In this document: positions 1 to 6,310 of the stretch, in pieces
How positions within the stretch are numbered: position 1 is the first letter of the stretch
How the letters are laid out: every line of letters begins with the position of its first letter
Source of the DNA: Pseudomonadales bacterium
GTDB lineage: Bacteria; Pseudomonadota; Gammaproteobacteria; Pseudomonadales; Azotimanducaceae
Direction of reading: 5' to 3'
DNA length: 44,740 nt
Assembly (NCBI GenBank): GCA_022827905.1
Contig: JAJEIQ010000021.1
Coordinates: 1 to 44,740 of the forward strand
Position numbers and translations under genes: made by a program
Notes under the pieces: model-generated
The model's input: the letters and a program-made list of their open reading frames with translations, nothing else
Told to the model about the DNA's origin: nothing
Database searches by the model: none

Positions 1-1
1 C

Positions 2-88
2 CTGTCGCTCTGGCACGGGCCACGGCTGCTGCGGCGCTACGGGGCGGACGGGTCGCCGCGCCCCGGAGCCCTGGCCGAGGCCGCCTAG
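2..88 (+). CDS. C-terminal 28 residues of a truncated reading frame, probably a transposase or IS accessory protein
   Basis: An open frame enters from the left edge and stops at TAG 86-88. The visible tail is rich in Leu, Arg, Gly and Pro (it contains LWHGPRLLRRYGADG). I do not recognise a family from 28 residues. Its position just inside a hairpin and the terminal direct repeats suggests it is the last gene of the insertion sequence. No catalytic residue is visible. It could also be an unrelated gene interrupted by the window edge. Confidence 0.35.
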   Translation: MSLWHGPRLLRRYGADGSPRPGALAEAA

Positions 89-102
89 GGTGGGCCGCGC
101 CG

Positions 103-165
103 CGCCCTTTTCCGCCGCCCTCCTGCGGTCGCTCCGCTCCCTCCGGAGGGCGGCGGAAAAGGGCG
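103..165. repeat. Perfect 21-bp inverted repeat with 21-nt loop (IS-internal hairpin)
   Basis: The left arm 103-123 and right arm 145-165 are exact reverse complements, and a purine-poor loop lies between them. The hairpin follows the stop codon of the partial frame, so it may terminate transcription of the IS gene. It has a T-run within the stem rather than after it. A role in transposition is also possible. Confidence 0.7.
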
Positions 166-250
166 AAGCACGAAAGCGGGAACCGGACAGTTTATTTGTT
201 CTAAAACCGGACATGTCTATTTGTTGACAACACCGCTCGGCGGGCATCGG

Positions 251-279
251 TTGACACGATGCCCGTGCGCACATAGTCT
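251..279 (+). promoter_or_regulatory. Candidate sigma70 promoter of vapBC
   Basis: A perfect TTGACA (251-256) is followed after 17 nt by TAGTCT (274-279). The vapB ATG at 287 is only 8 nt beyond the -10 box, so the transcript would be nearly leaderless. The -10 match is weak. This is a prediction only. Confidence 0.4.
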
Positions 280-286
280 GTGCGGC

Positions 287-511
287 ATGAACGTAACACT
301 GTCCATCGATGAGCAAGTTGTGGCCGGGGCGAGACGCATCGCGGCCATTCGCGGCACGAGTCTCAACCAGATGATCCGCGACTTTCTCGAACAGCTAACC
401 GGAAACGATGACCTTGACGGCGTGATTGCCGAACTGGAAAGCCGCTGGGCGGAAGAGCGCTACAGCTCGGACGGCGCATGGACTCGTGCGGAGTTGCATG
501 AGCGCACGTGA
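287..511 (+). CDS. vapB: VapB-type ribbon-helix-helix antitoxin
   Basis: This 74-residue protein begins MNVTLSIDEQVVAGARRIAA and has the short beta-strand then helix-turn-helix pattern of ribbon-helix-helix antitoxins (a strand of alternating residues, then the helix containing GTSLNQMIRDFLEQL). The C-terminal half is acidic and fits a toxin-binding tail. By family knowledge it would bind and neutralise the PIN-domain toxin and repress its own operon as a complex. I chose ATG 287 over the in-frame start at 221 because the extra 22 residues are not antitoxin-like and would read out of the IS end. The downstream toxin start overlaps by 14 nt, which indicates translational coupling. Confidence 0.8.
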   Translation: MNVTLSIDEQVVAGARRIAAIRGTSLNQMIRDFLEQLTGNDDLDGVIAELESRWAEERYSSDGAWTRAELHERT

Positions 512-920
512 GTTCCTTGACACCAACGTCCTGGTCTATGCGCACGATGGCGCCGATCTCACCAAGCGCGGTCGCGCACGGGAGGTTGTCCGGCGCTTGC
601 TGCGCGAGCGCAACGGCGTCCTGTCGGTTCAGGTGCTCCAGGAGTTTTTCGCCGCAGCCACCCGTAAGCTCGGCATGCCAAGCGAGACGGCGCGGCAGCA
701 CGTTCTGACTTACGCCCGGTTTGATGTCGTCTCACTTTCCGTCCCCGACGTGATGGCGGCCATCGACCTGCACCGACTGCACCAATTCTCGATTCGGGAC
801 GCCCTCATCGTACGGGCGGCGTTGAACGGCGCCTGCACCACGCTGCATACGGAAGACATGCAGACCGGCCGATTGGTCGAGACCCTGGAGATCGTCAACC
901 CATTCGCGATTCTTCAGTAG
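498..920 (+). CDS. vapC: VapC-type PIN-domain ribonuclease toxin
   Basis: This 140-residue PIN-domain protein is a probable Mg-dependent endoribonuclease that cleaves tRNA or rRNA when not bound by VapB. The acidic active-site residues are visible: Asp8 in EFLDTNVLVYAHD, Glu49 in VLSVQVLQEFF, Asp101 in FSIRDALIVRAA, and Glu119/Asp120 near the C terminus. The ATG at 498 starts the protein directly before the first PIN strand. The longer frame from 426 is out of register with known VapC N termini and lies mostly inside vapB. The gene overlaps vapB by 14 nt. The RNA target cannot be read from the sequence. Confidence 0.87.
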   Translation: MSAREFLDTNVLVYAHDGADLTKRGRAREVVRRLLRERNGVLSVQVLQEFFAAATRKLGMPSETARQHVLTYARFDVVSLSVPDVMAAIDLHRLHQFSIRDALIVRAALNGACTTLHTEDMQTGRLVETLEIVNPFAILQ

Positions 921-992
921 CGGGACTTCACATTCGAGGGCCAGACGCCCGCTCCGTCAAAATGAGAACTGCTGCTCAATGGACGTTTGAGT

Positions 993-1033
993 TGCTAAGT
1001 GAACATGAAAGATGTATTTTTATATCTTTCATG
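993..1033 (+). promoter_or_regulatory. Candidate abiE promoter and AbiEi operator
   Basis: A perfect 10-bp inverted repeat, catgaaagat (1004-1013) and atctttcatg (1024-1033), is separated by a 10-nt T-rich spacer. It overlaps a plausible promoter: TTGCTA 993-998, 16 nt, TATTTT 1015-1020. AbiEi antitoxins are known to bind inverted repeats in their own promoter, so negative autoregulation at this site is a reasonable inference. Confidence 0.55.
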
Positions 1034-1049
1034 ACTATTTGGATGTTCC

Positions 1050-1601
1050 GTGCGAAGCCTTCAGGCCATCAAGTCGCTCACTGAGTGGGAACGGCAAGGG
1101 CGCGTGGTCTTCACCTACTCAGATCTCCGAAAGGTGTTCCGCCACGACAGTGACCCCGCCTTTCGGTCAGGGCTGGCCAGCTTGACCCGCAACGGGGTGC
1201 TGCAGCGCGTTGGCCGAGGCGTGTTCGTGTTCGCATTAGCCAAGCTGGCCGGTGCGCACATTCTTGAGCGCATCGCCGTTGCGTTGCGGCGGGGGGCATG
1301 GAGCTACTTGAGCTTGGAGTCCGCGCTGTCCGAGTGGGGCGCCATCTCGCAAGTGCCCTTGGGGGGCCTCACGGTGATGACCACGGGGCGGCGCGGCGAG
1401 TTCCTCACTCCGTTCGGCCGCGTGGAATTCACGCATACGGCAAAACAGCCGGGCGACATACTCGCCCAAACCACGGATGTGGGGCGCCCTCTCAGGCTGG
1501 CCCGGCCGGAGTGGGCCGCACGGGACCTTCGGCGCGTTGGGCGCAATGTCGGCATGATTGACGAGGCAGCTCTGTTGGAAGCGATCAACGATGCCGGGTG
1601 A
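1050..1601 (+). CDS. abiEi: AbiEi-family antitoxin/transcriptional repressor (type IV toxin-antitoxin)
   Basis: This 183-residue protein has an N-terminal winged-helix-like part (residues about 8-65, with FTYSDLRKVF and LTRNGVLQRVGRGVFVF). A C-terminal AbiEi domain follows (YLSLESALSEWGAISQVP, then MTTGRRGEFLTPFG). In this family the antitoxin does not bind the toxin tightly. It represses the operon and counteracts a nucleotidyltransferase toxin. The start is GTG 1050; upstream ATGs at 1031 and 1043 are out of frame. No clear Shine-Dalgarno is visible. The palindrome just upstream is the likely operator. The gene overlaps the toxin gene by 11 nt. Confidence 0.8.
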   Translation: MRSLQAIKSLTEWERQGRVVFTYSDLRKVFRHDSDPAFRSGLASLTRNGVLQRVGRGVFVFALAKLAGAHILERIAVALRRGAWSYLSLESALSEWGAISQVPLGGLTVMTTGRRGEFLTPFGRVEFTHTAKQPGDILAQTTDVGRPLRLARPEWAARDLRRVGRNVGMIDEAALLEAINDAG

Positions 1602-2520
1602 AGTTGACTTGGCGCTCCTGGTAGAGCGCGCCGTTGAGTTAAACCCCAGTCTTGCCGGGATGGAGTCGATTGTCACGAAGGAACTGCTGCATCACGACAT
1701 CCTGGCCTGCTTGGACGCCAACGGATGGCTGGACGGGATGGCATTGCACGGCGGGACTGCCCTGCGGCTCTGCTATGGTTCGAACCGGCTGAGCGAAGAC
1801 TTGGACTTTGCGGCAGGCAAGGCATTTGACGCCGGCGCACTGGACCGAATGGCGGACGCACTGAAAGCGGAGTTGGAGCGGCGATACGGACTGTCCGTCG
1901 CCGTTAGGGCGCCCAAGCGAAAGGCTAGGGAAGACGGGGGAGTGAGCGTCGACACTTGGCAAGTGAGCGTCATTACCCACCCGGGGCGGCGCGATCTGCC
2001 GAGGCAGCGGGTGAAAATTGACGTATCCAATCAAATTGCGCACACCTTCGACCTATCCCCAATCAAGCCGAACCACTTGGTGCTGCCCGGTGGGTATGGC
2101 GACCAGATGGTGTTTGCGATGTCTGCGTCCGAGATCATGGCGAACAAGCTGGTGTCATTGCCCGCGACCGTGCATCGGAAAAACCTGCGCGTGCGGGACG
2201 TCTGGGACATTGGCTGGCTGTCGCGGCAGGGCGTGGAGGTCAATGGGGGCTGGGTTGCGGCGAAGGTCGCCGAGTTTCAGGTCAACGACTACTTGGAGAG
2301 GAGCGAACGGCTTCGGGAATTGCTGCCTGCCCATGTGGCAAGCGATGCCTTTCTCGGTCAGATGCGGCGGTTCTTGCCCCCCCTTGAAATCAAGAGGACG
2401 TTGGACCGACCCGACTTTTGCGGCCTATTGGTGCGGTCGGTCGATGAAGCCCTGCGGCATGCGGCGGCAGCTGTGGTTGAGATCAATGCGGGCTTCGATG
2501 GCGGGCGGCCGCGTCCATAG
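1591..2520 (+). CDS. abiEii: AbiEii-family nucleotidyltransferase toxin
   Basis: The protein has 309 residues. The signature LHGGTALRL (52-60) followed by RLSEDLDF (66-73) is the GG...(S)xDxD nucleotidyltransferase motif of AbiEii toxins. These toxins transfer nucleotides (in characterised members to tRNA 3' ends) and arrest growth. A later KLVSLPATVHRKNLRVRDVWDI stretch matches the family's conserved Lys and D-I/L-W-D region. I prefer ATG 1591, which overlaps the abiEi stop, over the in-frame start at 1558. The pair is also known as a phage abortive-infection system. It converges on def with 36 nt between. Confidence 0.82.
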   Translation: MPGEVDLALLVERAVELNPSLAGMESIVTKELLHHDILACLDANGWLDGMALHGGTALRLCYGSNRLSEDLDFAAGKAFDAGALDRMADALKAELERRYGLSVAVRAPKRKAREDGGVSVDTWQVSVITHPGRRDLPRQRVKIDVSNQIAHTFDLSPIKPNHLVLPGGYGDQMVFAMSASEIMANKLVSLPATVHRKNLRVRDVWDIGWLSRQGVEVNGGWVAAKVAEFQVNDYLERSERLRELLPAHVASDAFLGQMRRFLPPLEIKRTLDRPDFCGLLVRSVDEALRHAAAAVVEINAGFDGGRPRP

Positions 2521-2556
2521 AAGCAGTGCCTCGGGCGCGGAGCTCTCCCCAAATCG

Positions 2557-3108
2557 CTAGGGCACCTCGGCCGGCGGTTCGGCTTCGTAGCGCAGGTACT
2601 CCTCGTCGAACATCAGCTTGGCGGTGTCGACCATGCGGTCGATGTAGAGCTTGCCGTCCAAGTGGTCGAATTCGTGTTGGAACACGGTGGCGAGGAAGCC
2701 TTTGAGTTCGAGGCTGATGCGCTGACCGGCTAGATTGAGCGCCGTCACCCGGATGTGGCCCGGCCGCTCGACGTAGCCGCGCAGGCCCGGCACCGACAGG
2801 CAGCCTTCCCAGACGCCGTTGGGGGCGTCGTCGAGCACCTGCACCTCGGGGTTGACGAACGCGGTCAGCGGCATCGACGGCACTTCGCCGTAGCGGGTCG
2901 GCCCGCCCGGGATTTCGATGACCGCCAGGCGAACGGACTCGTTGATCTGCGGGGCAGCCAAGCCGACGCCGCCGTAGTCGCGCAGGGTGTCGACCATGTC
3001 CTCCACCAGCCGTTTGAAGGTGGGCTCGCCCAAAACGGCAGGGTCCACCGGCGCGGCGACCTGGCGCAGGGTCGGATGGCCCATGCGGATGATGCGGCGA
3101 ACGGCCAC
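2557..3108 (-). CDS. def: Peptide deformylase
   Basis: This 183-residue metallohydrolase removes the N-formyl group from nascent polypeptides in the cytoplasm. All three family motifs are present: GVGLAAPQI (motif 1), EGCLSVPG (motif 2, with the metal-ligand Cys) and QHEFDHLDG (motif 3, HExxH with two His ligands and the catalytic Glu). The length is normal. The start codon is one base from the stop of fau, so the two are cotranscribed. Neighbouring def to a folate gene is metabolically sensible, since formyl groups come from 10-formyl-tetrahydrofolate. A second def copy could exist elsewhere. Confidence 0.95.
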   Translation of the reverse strand: MAVRRIIRMGHPTLRQVAAPVDPAVLGEPTFKRLVEDMVDTLRDYGGVGLAAPQINESVRLAVIEIPGGPTRYGEVPSMPLTAFVNPEVQVLDDAPNGVWEGCLSVPGLRGYVERPGHIRVTALNLAGQRISLELKGFLATVFQHEFDHLDGKLYIDRMVDTAKLMFDEEYLRYEAEPPAEVP

Positions 3109-3109
3109 G

Positions 3110-3706
3110 TCAAAATCCCATGCGCGGGCTGAAGGGCCGCCAACCCGCTTCGGTGAGAATGCCGTCCAGGGGCACGTCCCAAGGCGCTAAAGGCAGGGCG
3201 TCGGCCCGCTGCACCTCATGGGCGACGCCGACCAGCAACGGGCGTAGGCGTTCGGGCAAGCCGCCGAAGTGCCGATCGTAGAAGCCGCCCCCCATGCCCA
3301 AGCGGTTGCCCTGCTCGTCGAAGGCCACCAGCGGCGCTAGCACCAGATCCAGCGCCCGGGTATTGACCCAAGGGGCGCCGGGCGCGGGCTCCTCGATGCC
3401 GAAGCGGTTGCGGGTGAGAGGTGCTTCGGGGCGATGTGAAAAAAAGGACATCCAATTGTTCCTTGCAATGACCGGTAGGGCCAACAGCTTGCCCATCCGC
3501 TGCAAGCTGCCGAGCAGCGGGCGCAGGTTCACTTCGCCATCGACGCTGAGGTAGGCGGCGATGCGCCGGCTGCGCCAAGCCAAGGGCGAGGCCAGGAACA
3601 GGCGGCGCACTGACTCGGCATGCCGCCGTTGCTGGCCGGCGGACAGGCGCCGCCGAGCCGAGCGATGGCGGCGGCGCAAGGCCGGCCGCTCATCGCTGAT
3701 GAGCAA
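3110..3706 (-). CDS. fau: 5-formyltetrahydrofolate cyclo-ligase
   Basis: This 198-residue enzyme converts 5-formyl-THF to 5,10-methenyl-THF with ATP. The family signature NRLGMGGGFYDRHF is present, with VDGEVNLRPLL and the RFGIEEP segment earlier. The start is TTG 3706: no in-frame ATG precedes the conserved basic N terminus (ALRRRHRSARRRLS), and GTG or ATG choices further in would delete it. The gene begins right at the 3' end of the 6S RNA, reproducing the ssrS-ygfA arrangement of gammaproteobacteria. Readthrough from the 6S promoter probably supplies its transcription. Confidence 0.92.
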   Translation of the reverse strand: MLISDERPALRRRHRSARRRLSAGQQRRHAESVRRLFLASPLAWRSRRIAAYLSVDGEVNLRPLLGSLQRMGKLLALPVIARNNWMSFFSHRPEAPLTRNRFGIEEPAPGAPWVNTRALDLVLAPLVAFDEQGNRLGMGGGFYDRHFGGLPERLRPLLVGVAHEVQRADALPLAPWDVPLDGILTEAGWRPFSPRMGF

Positions 3707-3898
3707 GTCTCCCGAAAGTGCCGCTGATGGATAGCCCTGAACCGTTGTGGTTCAAGGCGGAGACCCAGGCGGCGCCTAAGGCATCCCGTGCGGAACGAAA
3801 CCCGGCACAGGCAAGCACACCGTCACCATCGCCAAGCCCCCTTTCGTTTCTATAACGGCTCAAGGACGACACCAACTGGCGAACACCCCAGGAGACAG
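3707..3898 (-). ncRNA. ssrS: 6S RNA
   Basis: Reading the minus strand, the 5' segment has tctcctggggtgttcgcc, then gtcctTGAGCCG near 3850, and the 3' part has CCTTGAACC...GGTTCAGGGCTA and ends in CGGGAGA. These are the conserved 6S blocks. The terminal stem pairs tctcc with gggaga. 6S RNA mimics an open promoter and binds sigma70 RNA polymerase in stationary phase. The location directly upstream of fau is the classical one. The ends are estimated from the closing stem and the promoter, and may be off by several bases. Confidence 0.87.
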
Positions 3899-3904
3899 GG
3901 GTCG

Positions 3905-3910
3905 AGTATA
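3905..3910 (-). promoter_or_regulatory. Putative -10 box for 6S RNA
   Basis: On the minus strand this reads TATACT, about 7 nt upstream of the predicted 6S 5' end. The upstream -35 region (GTTGACT) is spaced too closely for a perfect TTGACA match, and CGTTGA gives a 16-nt spacer. Prediction only. Confidence 0.45.
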
Positions 3911-3992
3911 GCGAAAACGGGTGCAGTCAACGATGTGGTTTTACGACCTGCGGCCCTTGAGCCCTTTGGCACTTAAATTCACAACGGCACAT

Positions 3993-4001
3993 TGGTATGC
4001 T
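3993..4001 (+). promoter_or_regulatory. Candidate extended -10 promoter for the TonB receptor operon
   Basis: TGG followed by TATGCT forms an extended -10 element in the 190-nt gap between 6S RNA and the receptor gene. A weak TTAAAT lies 17 nt upstream. A GC-rich hairpin-capable stretch follows at about 4020-4045, then AGGAGG at 4073-4078 before ATG 4090. I saw no cobalamin or other riboswitch signature in this leader. Confidence 0.3.
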
Positions 4002-4089
4002 GTGCCGCTCTGCGCTCCCCCCGCCGCTCGGCGACTTCGGGAGCGGCTTTGTCGCAGCTGCTTCACGCACACAGGAGGACTGACCACCC

Positions 4090-6297
4090 ATGCAAATGCA
4101 AGCATTGTCCGCTATTGCCCGCCGTTTCACTTTTCTGGCGGCTCCGCTGGCGCTAGGTGCGCTGCTTTCGGCGCAGCCGTTCCCGGCCGGGGCCCAGGAG
4201 GGCGCCCAAGTCATTGAGGAGATCGTCGTCTCAGCCCGCAAGCGGGAGGAGAACATCCAGGACGTTGGCATCGCCGTCAGCGCGCTCAGCCAAACGGAGA
4301 TCGAACAGGCTTTCGCCCGCGACCTGCGGGACTTGGTGTTCGTCTCGCCCAATCTAGTGCTCGACGACACCGCCCAAGGACCTGGCGGCGTCGCCGCCGC
4401 CTACATCCGGGGCATCGGCGTCTCGGAGGTGGAGAAGAACTTCGACCCCGCCGTCGGCGTGGTGGTGGATGGCATCTTCCTTGGCACCATGACCGGCGGC
4501 ATCACCCAGGCGATCGACTTGGAGAGCGTGGAGGTGCTGCGCGGTCCCCAAGGCACCCTGTTCGGCCGCAACACCATCGGCGGTGTCGTCCACCTGCGGC
4601 GCAGCCAGCCGACCGGCGAGACCGGCGGCAAGGTTCGGGCGAGCTACGGCAACTACGACAATCTGCGCTTGGAGGGGCTGGTCAACTTCGGCCTCGGCGA
4701 CCAAGTGGCGGTCAAACTGACCGGCGCCCTCGACGACCAAGGCGAAGGCTATTACGAAAACGTGAACACCGGCCGGGATGAAGGACGCGTCGAGTACCAG
4801 TCCTTCGGCGCCAATGTCCTGCTCACGCCGAGCGATCAACTGGAGCTGGAGTACACCGCCCAGATCGAGCGCACCGACCAGGACACCCCGCCGCTGCTCA
4901 ACGTCGGCCAGCCGGGGCAGCTCTTTTGCAGCGCCTTCGGCTTCTGCTCGCCGGACCTTAAAACGCCGGTGTCGGGCGACCGCTGGAAGACCACCCAGGA
5001 TCTGGTTGGCCCCAACGACGCCACCTTCGATGCGGACACCCACATCCTTGAACTGCGGTGGAGCCTGACCGAATCCTTGAGCCTCGACTACATCTTCGGC
5101 TCCTGGGAGACCGAGGAGACCGTGCTCACCGACTGGGATGCGGTGGCGCCCGAGCTGTTCCACACCACCCGTCCGGCGGAGTACGAGCAGACTTCCCACG
5201 AACTGCGCCTCACCTTGGATGATCCAGGCTCCCGGCTGCGGGGCACCGCCGGGGCCTACGTCTGGGATTCCGAATACGAAATCCGCCTGCGCAGCTACAT
5301 CGGCTTCGCCGTGCCCAATCTCGTGCTCGACCTGCCACAGACCTCCCGCCAGGACTCCCAGTCCTGGGCGCTGTTCTTCGAAGCCGACTACGACCTCACC
5401 GACCGGCTGACGCTCAACTTCGGCGGCCGCTACACGGAGGACGAGAAGGACACCGACCAAGCGGGCGTCGTGACCGCCGCAGCCAGCGACGATTGGAGCA
5501 AGTTCACGCCCAAGGCCGGCCTGCTGTACCGCCTGAACGACGACGCCACGATTTACGGCACCTACTCGGTCGGCTACCGCAGCGGTGGCTTCAACGGCCG
5601 CGTGGACAGCCTGGAAAACGCAACGACGCCTTACGACGAGGAAACGGTGACCAACTATGAGGTTGGCGTTAAGTCCGACTGGCTGGACGGCAGCCTGCGG
5701 CTCAACGTGGCCGCCTTTTTCATGGACTACGAGGACAAGCAGGAGGAGCTGCAGCTTCCCTCCGCCACCAGCGGCACCGGCCAGGTGACGCTGGTGACCA
5801 ACGCCTCCACGGCGGAAATCTACGGGGTGGAGTTGGATGCCCAGTGGCTCCCCGCACCGGGCTTGAGCCTGCGCGGCAACCTCGGCGTGCTCGACGCCCA
5901 GTACGACGACTTCGAGTTCATCGGCGCCGCCGGCGTCCAGGACCTCTCCCATCTGGACATCCGCCGGGCGCCGGATCTCACCGCCGCGCTCAGCGCCACT
6001 TATGAATGGTCCGTGGGCACTGGCCAGGCTTGGCTGACCTTCGGCTGGCGCTATCTCGGCAAGCACGAAGTCGATTTCGCCAACAAGCCGGAACTCACCA
6101 ACTCCGCCCAGCACCTGATCAACGCATCCGCCAACTTGGAGGTTGGGGCGATGCGGTTCAGCCTGTTCGGGCGCAACCTAGCCGAGGAGGACGGCTACGG
6201 CATCGGCTTCGACGTGGCGGGCCTGTGGAGTTACGCAGCCACCCGGCCGCCGCGCACCTACGGATTGGAGGTCAGCTACAGCTTCGAGGGGAACTGA
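4090..6297 (+). CDS. TonB-dependent outer-membrane receptor
   Basis: The 735-residue protein has a signal peptide with a likely cut after Ala35 (FPAGA|QEG). A TonB-box-like segment EEIVVSAR (about 43-50) follows, then a plug domain with the hallmark VEVLRGPQGTLFGRNTIGGVV (split here as VEVLRGPQGTLFG and NTIGGVV). A long 22-strand-type barrel runs from about residue 230 to the C terminus (NYEVGVKSDWLDGSLRLN, GLEVSYSFEGN). It would import a scarce ligand using proton-motive force through TonB-ExbBD. The ligand cannot be read from the sequence. The PQQ dehydrogenase gene starts 13 nt downstream, so uptake of PQQ, a lanthanide or other metal chelate, or the enzyme's substrate is a plausible inference. 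It is not part of a SusCD pair. Confidence 0.92.
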   Translation: MQMQALSAIARRFTFLAAPLALGALLSAQPFPAGAQEGAQVIEEIVVSARKREENIQDVGIAVSALSQTEIEQAFARDLRDLVFVSPNLVLDDTAQGPGGVAAAYIRGIGVSEVEKNFDPAVGVVVDGIFLGTMTGGITQAIDLESVEVLRGPQGTLFGRNTIGGVVHLRRSQPTGETGGKVRASYGNYDNLRLEGLVNFGLGDQVAVKLTGALDDQGEGYYENVNTGRDEGRVEYQSFGANVLLTPSDQLELEYTAQIERTDQDTPPLLNVGQPGQLFCSAFGFCSPDLKTPVSGDRWKTTQDLVGPNDATFDADTHILELRWSLTESLSLDYIFGSWETEETVLTDWDAVAPELFHTTRPAEYEQTSHELRLTLDDPGSRLRGTAGAYVWDSEYEIRLRSYIGFAVPNLVLDLPQTSRQDSQSWALFFEADYDLTDRLTLNFGGRYTEDEKDTDQAGVVTAAASDDWSKFTPKAGLLYRLNDDATIYGTYSVGYRSGGFNGRVDSLENATTPYDEETVTNYEVGVKSDWLDGSLRLNVAAFFMDYEDKQEELQLPSATSGTGQVTLVTNASTAEIYGVELDAQWLPAPGLSLRGNLGVLDAQYDDFEFIGAAGVQDLSHLDIRRAPDLTAALSATYEWSVGTGQAWLTFGWRYLGKHEVDFANKPELTNSAQHLINASANLEVGAMRFSLFGRNLAEEDGYGIGFDVAGLWSYAATRPPRTYGLEVSYSFEGN

Positions 6298-6310
6298 GCC
6301 CGCTGCCACG

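Larger units (their letters stand above)
1..229 (+). mobile_element. Terminal part of an insertion sequence (left part lies outside the window)
   Basis: Seen: a short open frame ends at 88, a perfect 21-bp hairpin follows at 103-165, and then come two imperfect direct repeats, aaccggacagtttatttgtt (181-200) and a similar copy at 205-225. The sequence then stops at a terminal CA (228-229). Multiple terminal repeats with a TG/CA boundary are known from IS21-type and related DDE-integrase elements, so the assignment to an IS end is inference. The exact boundary and family are uncertain. The element abuts the vapBC module, so the accessory block may have arrived or been rearranged with it. Its repeats differ from those of the IS at the right end of the window. 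Confidence 0.5.

Noticed and set aside
224-229. TTGACA at the IS tip as an outward promoter for vapBC
   Set aside because: No -10 box lies at 16-18 nt; the TTGACA at 251-256 has a better partner.
3899-4089. Cobalamin riboswitch or other regulatory RNA before the TonB receptor
   Set aside because: No B12-box, TPP or FMN-like conserved motif could be found; only a GC-rich hairpin-capable stretch and a plausible -10 box.
4354-6114. 586-codon open frame on the minus strand opposite the TonB receptor
   Set aside because: High-GC antisense shadow: its composition reflects codon bias of the receptor gene, and it has no domain or start signal.
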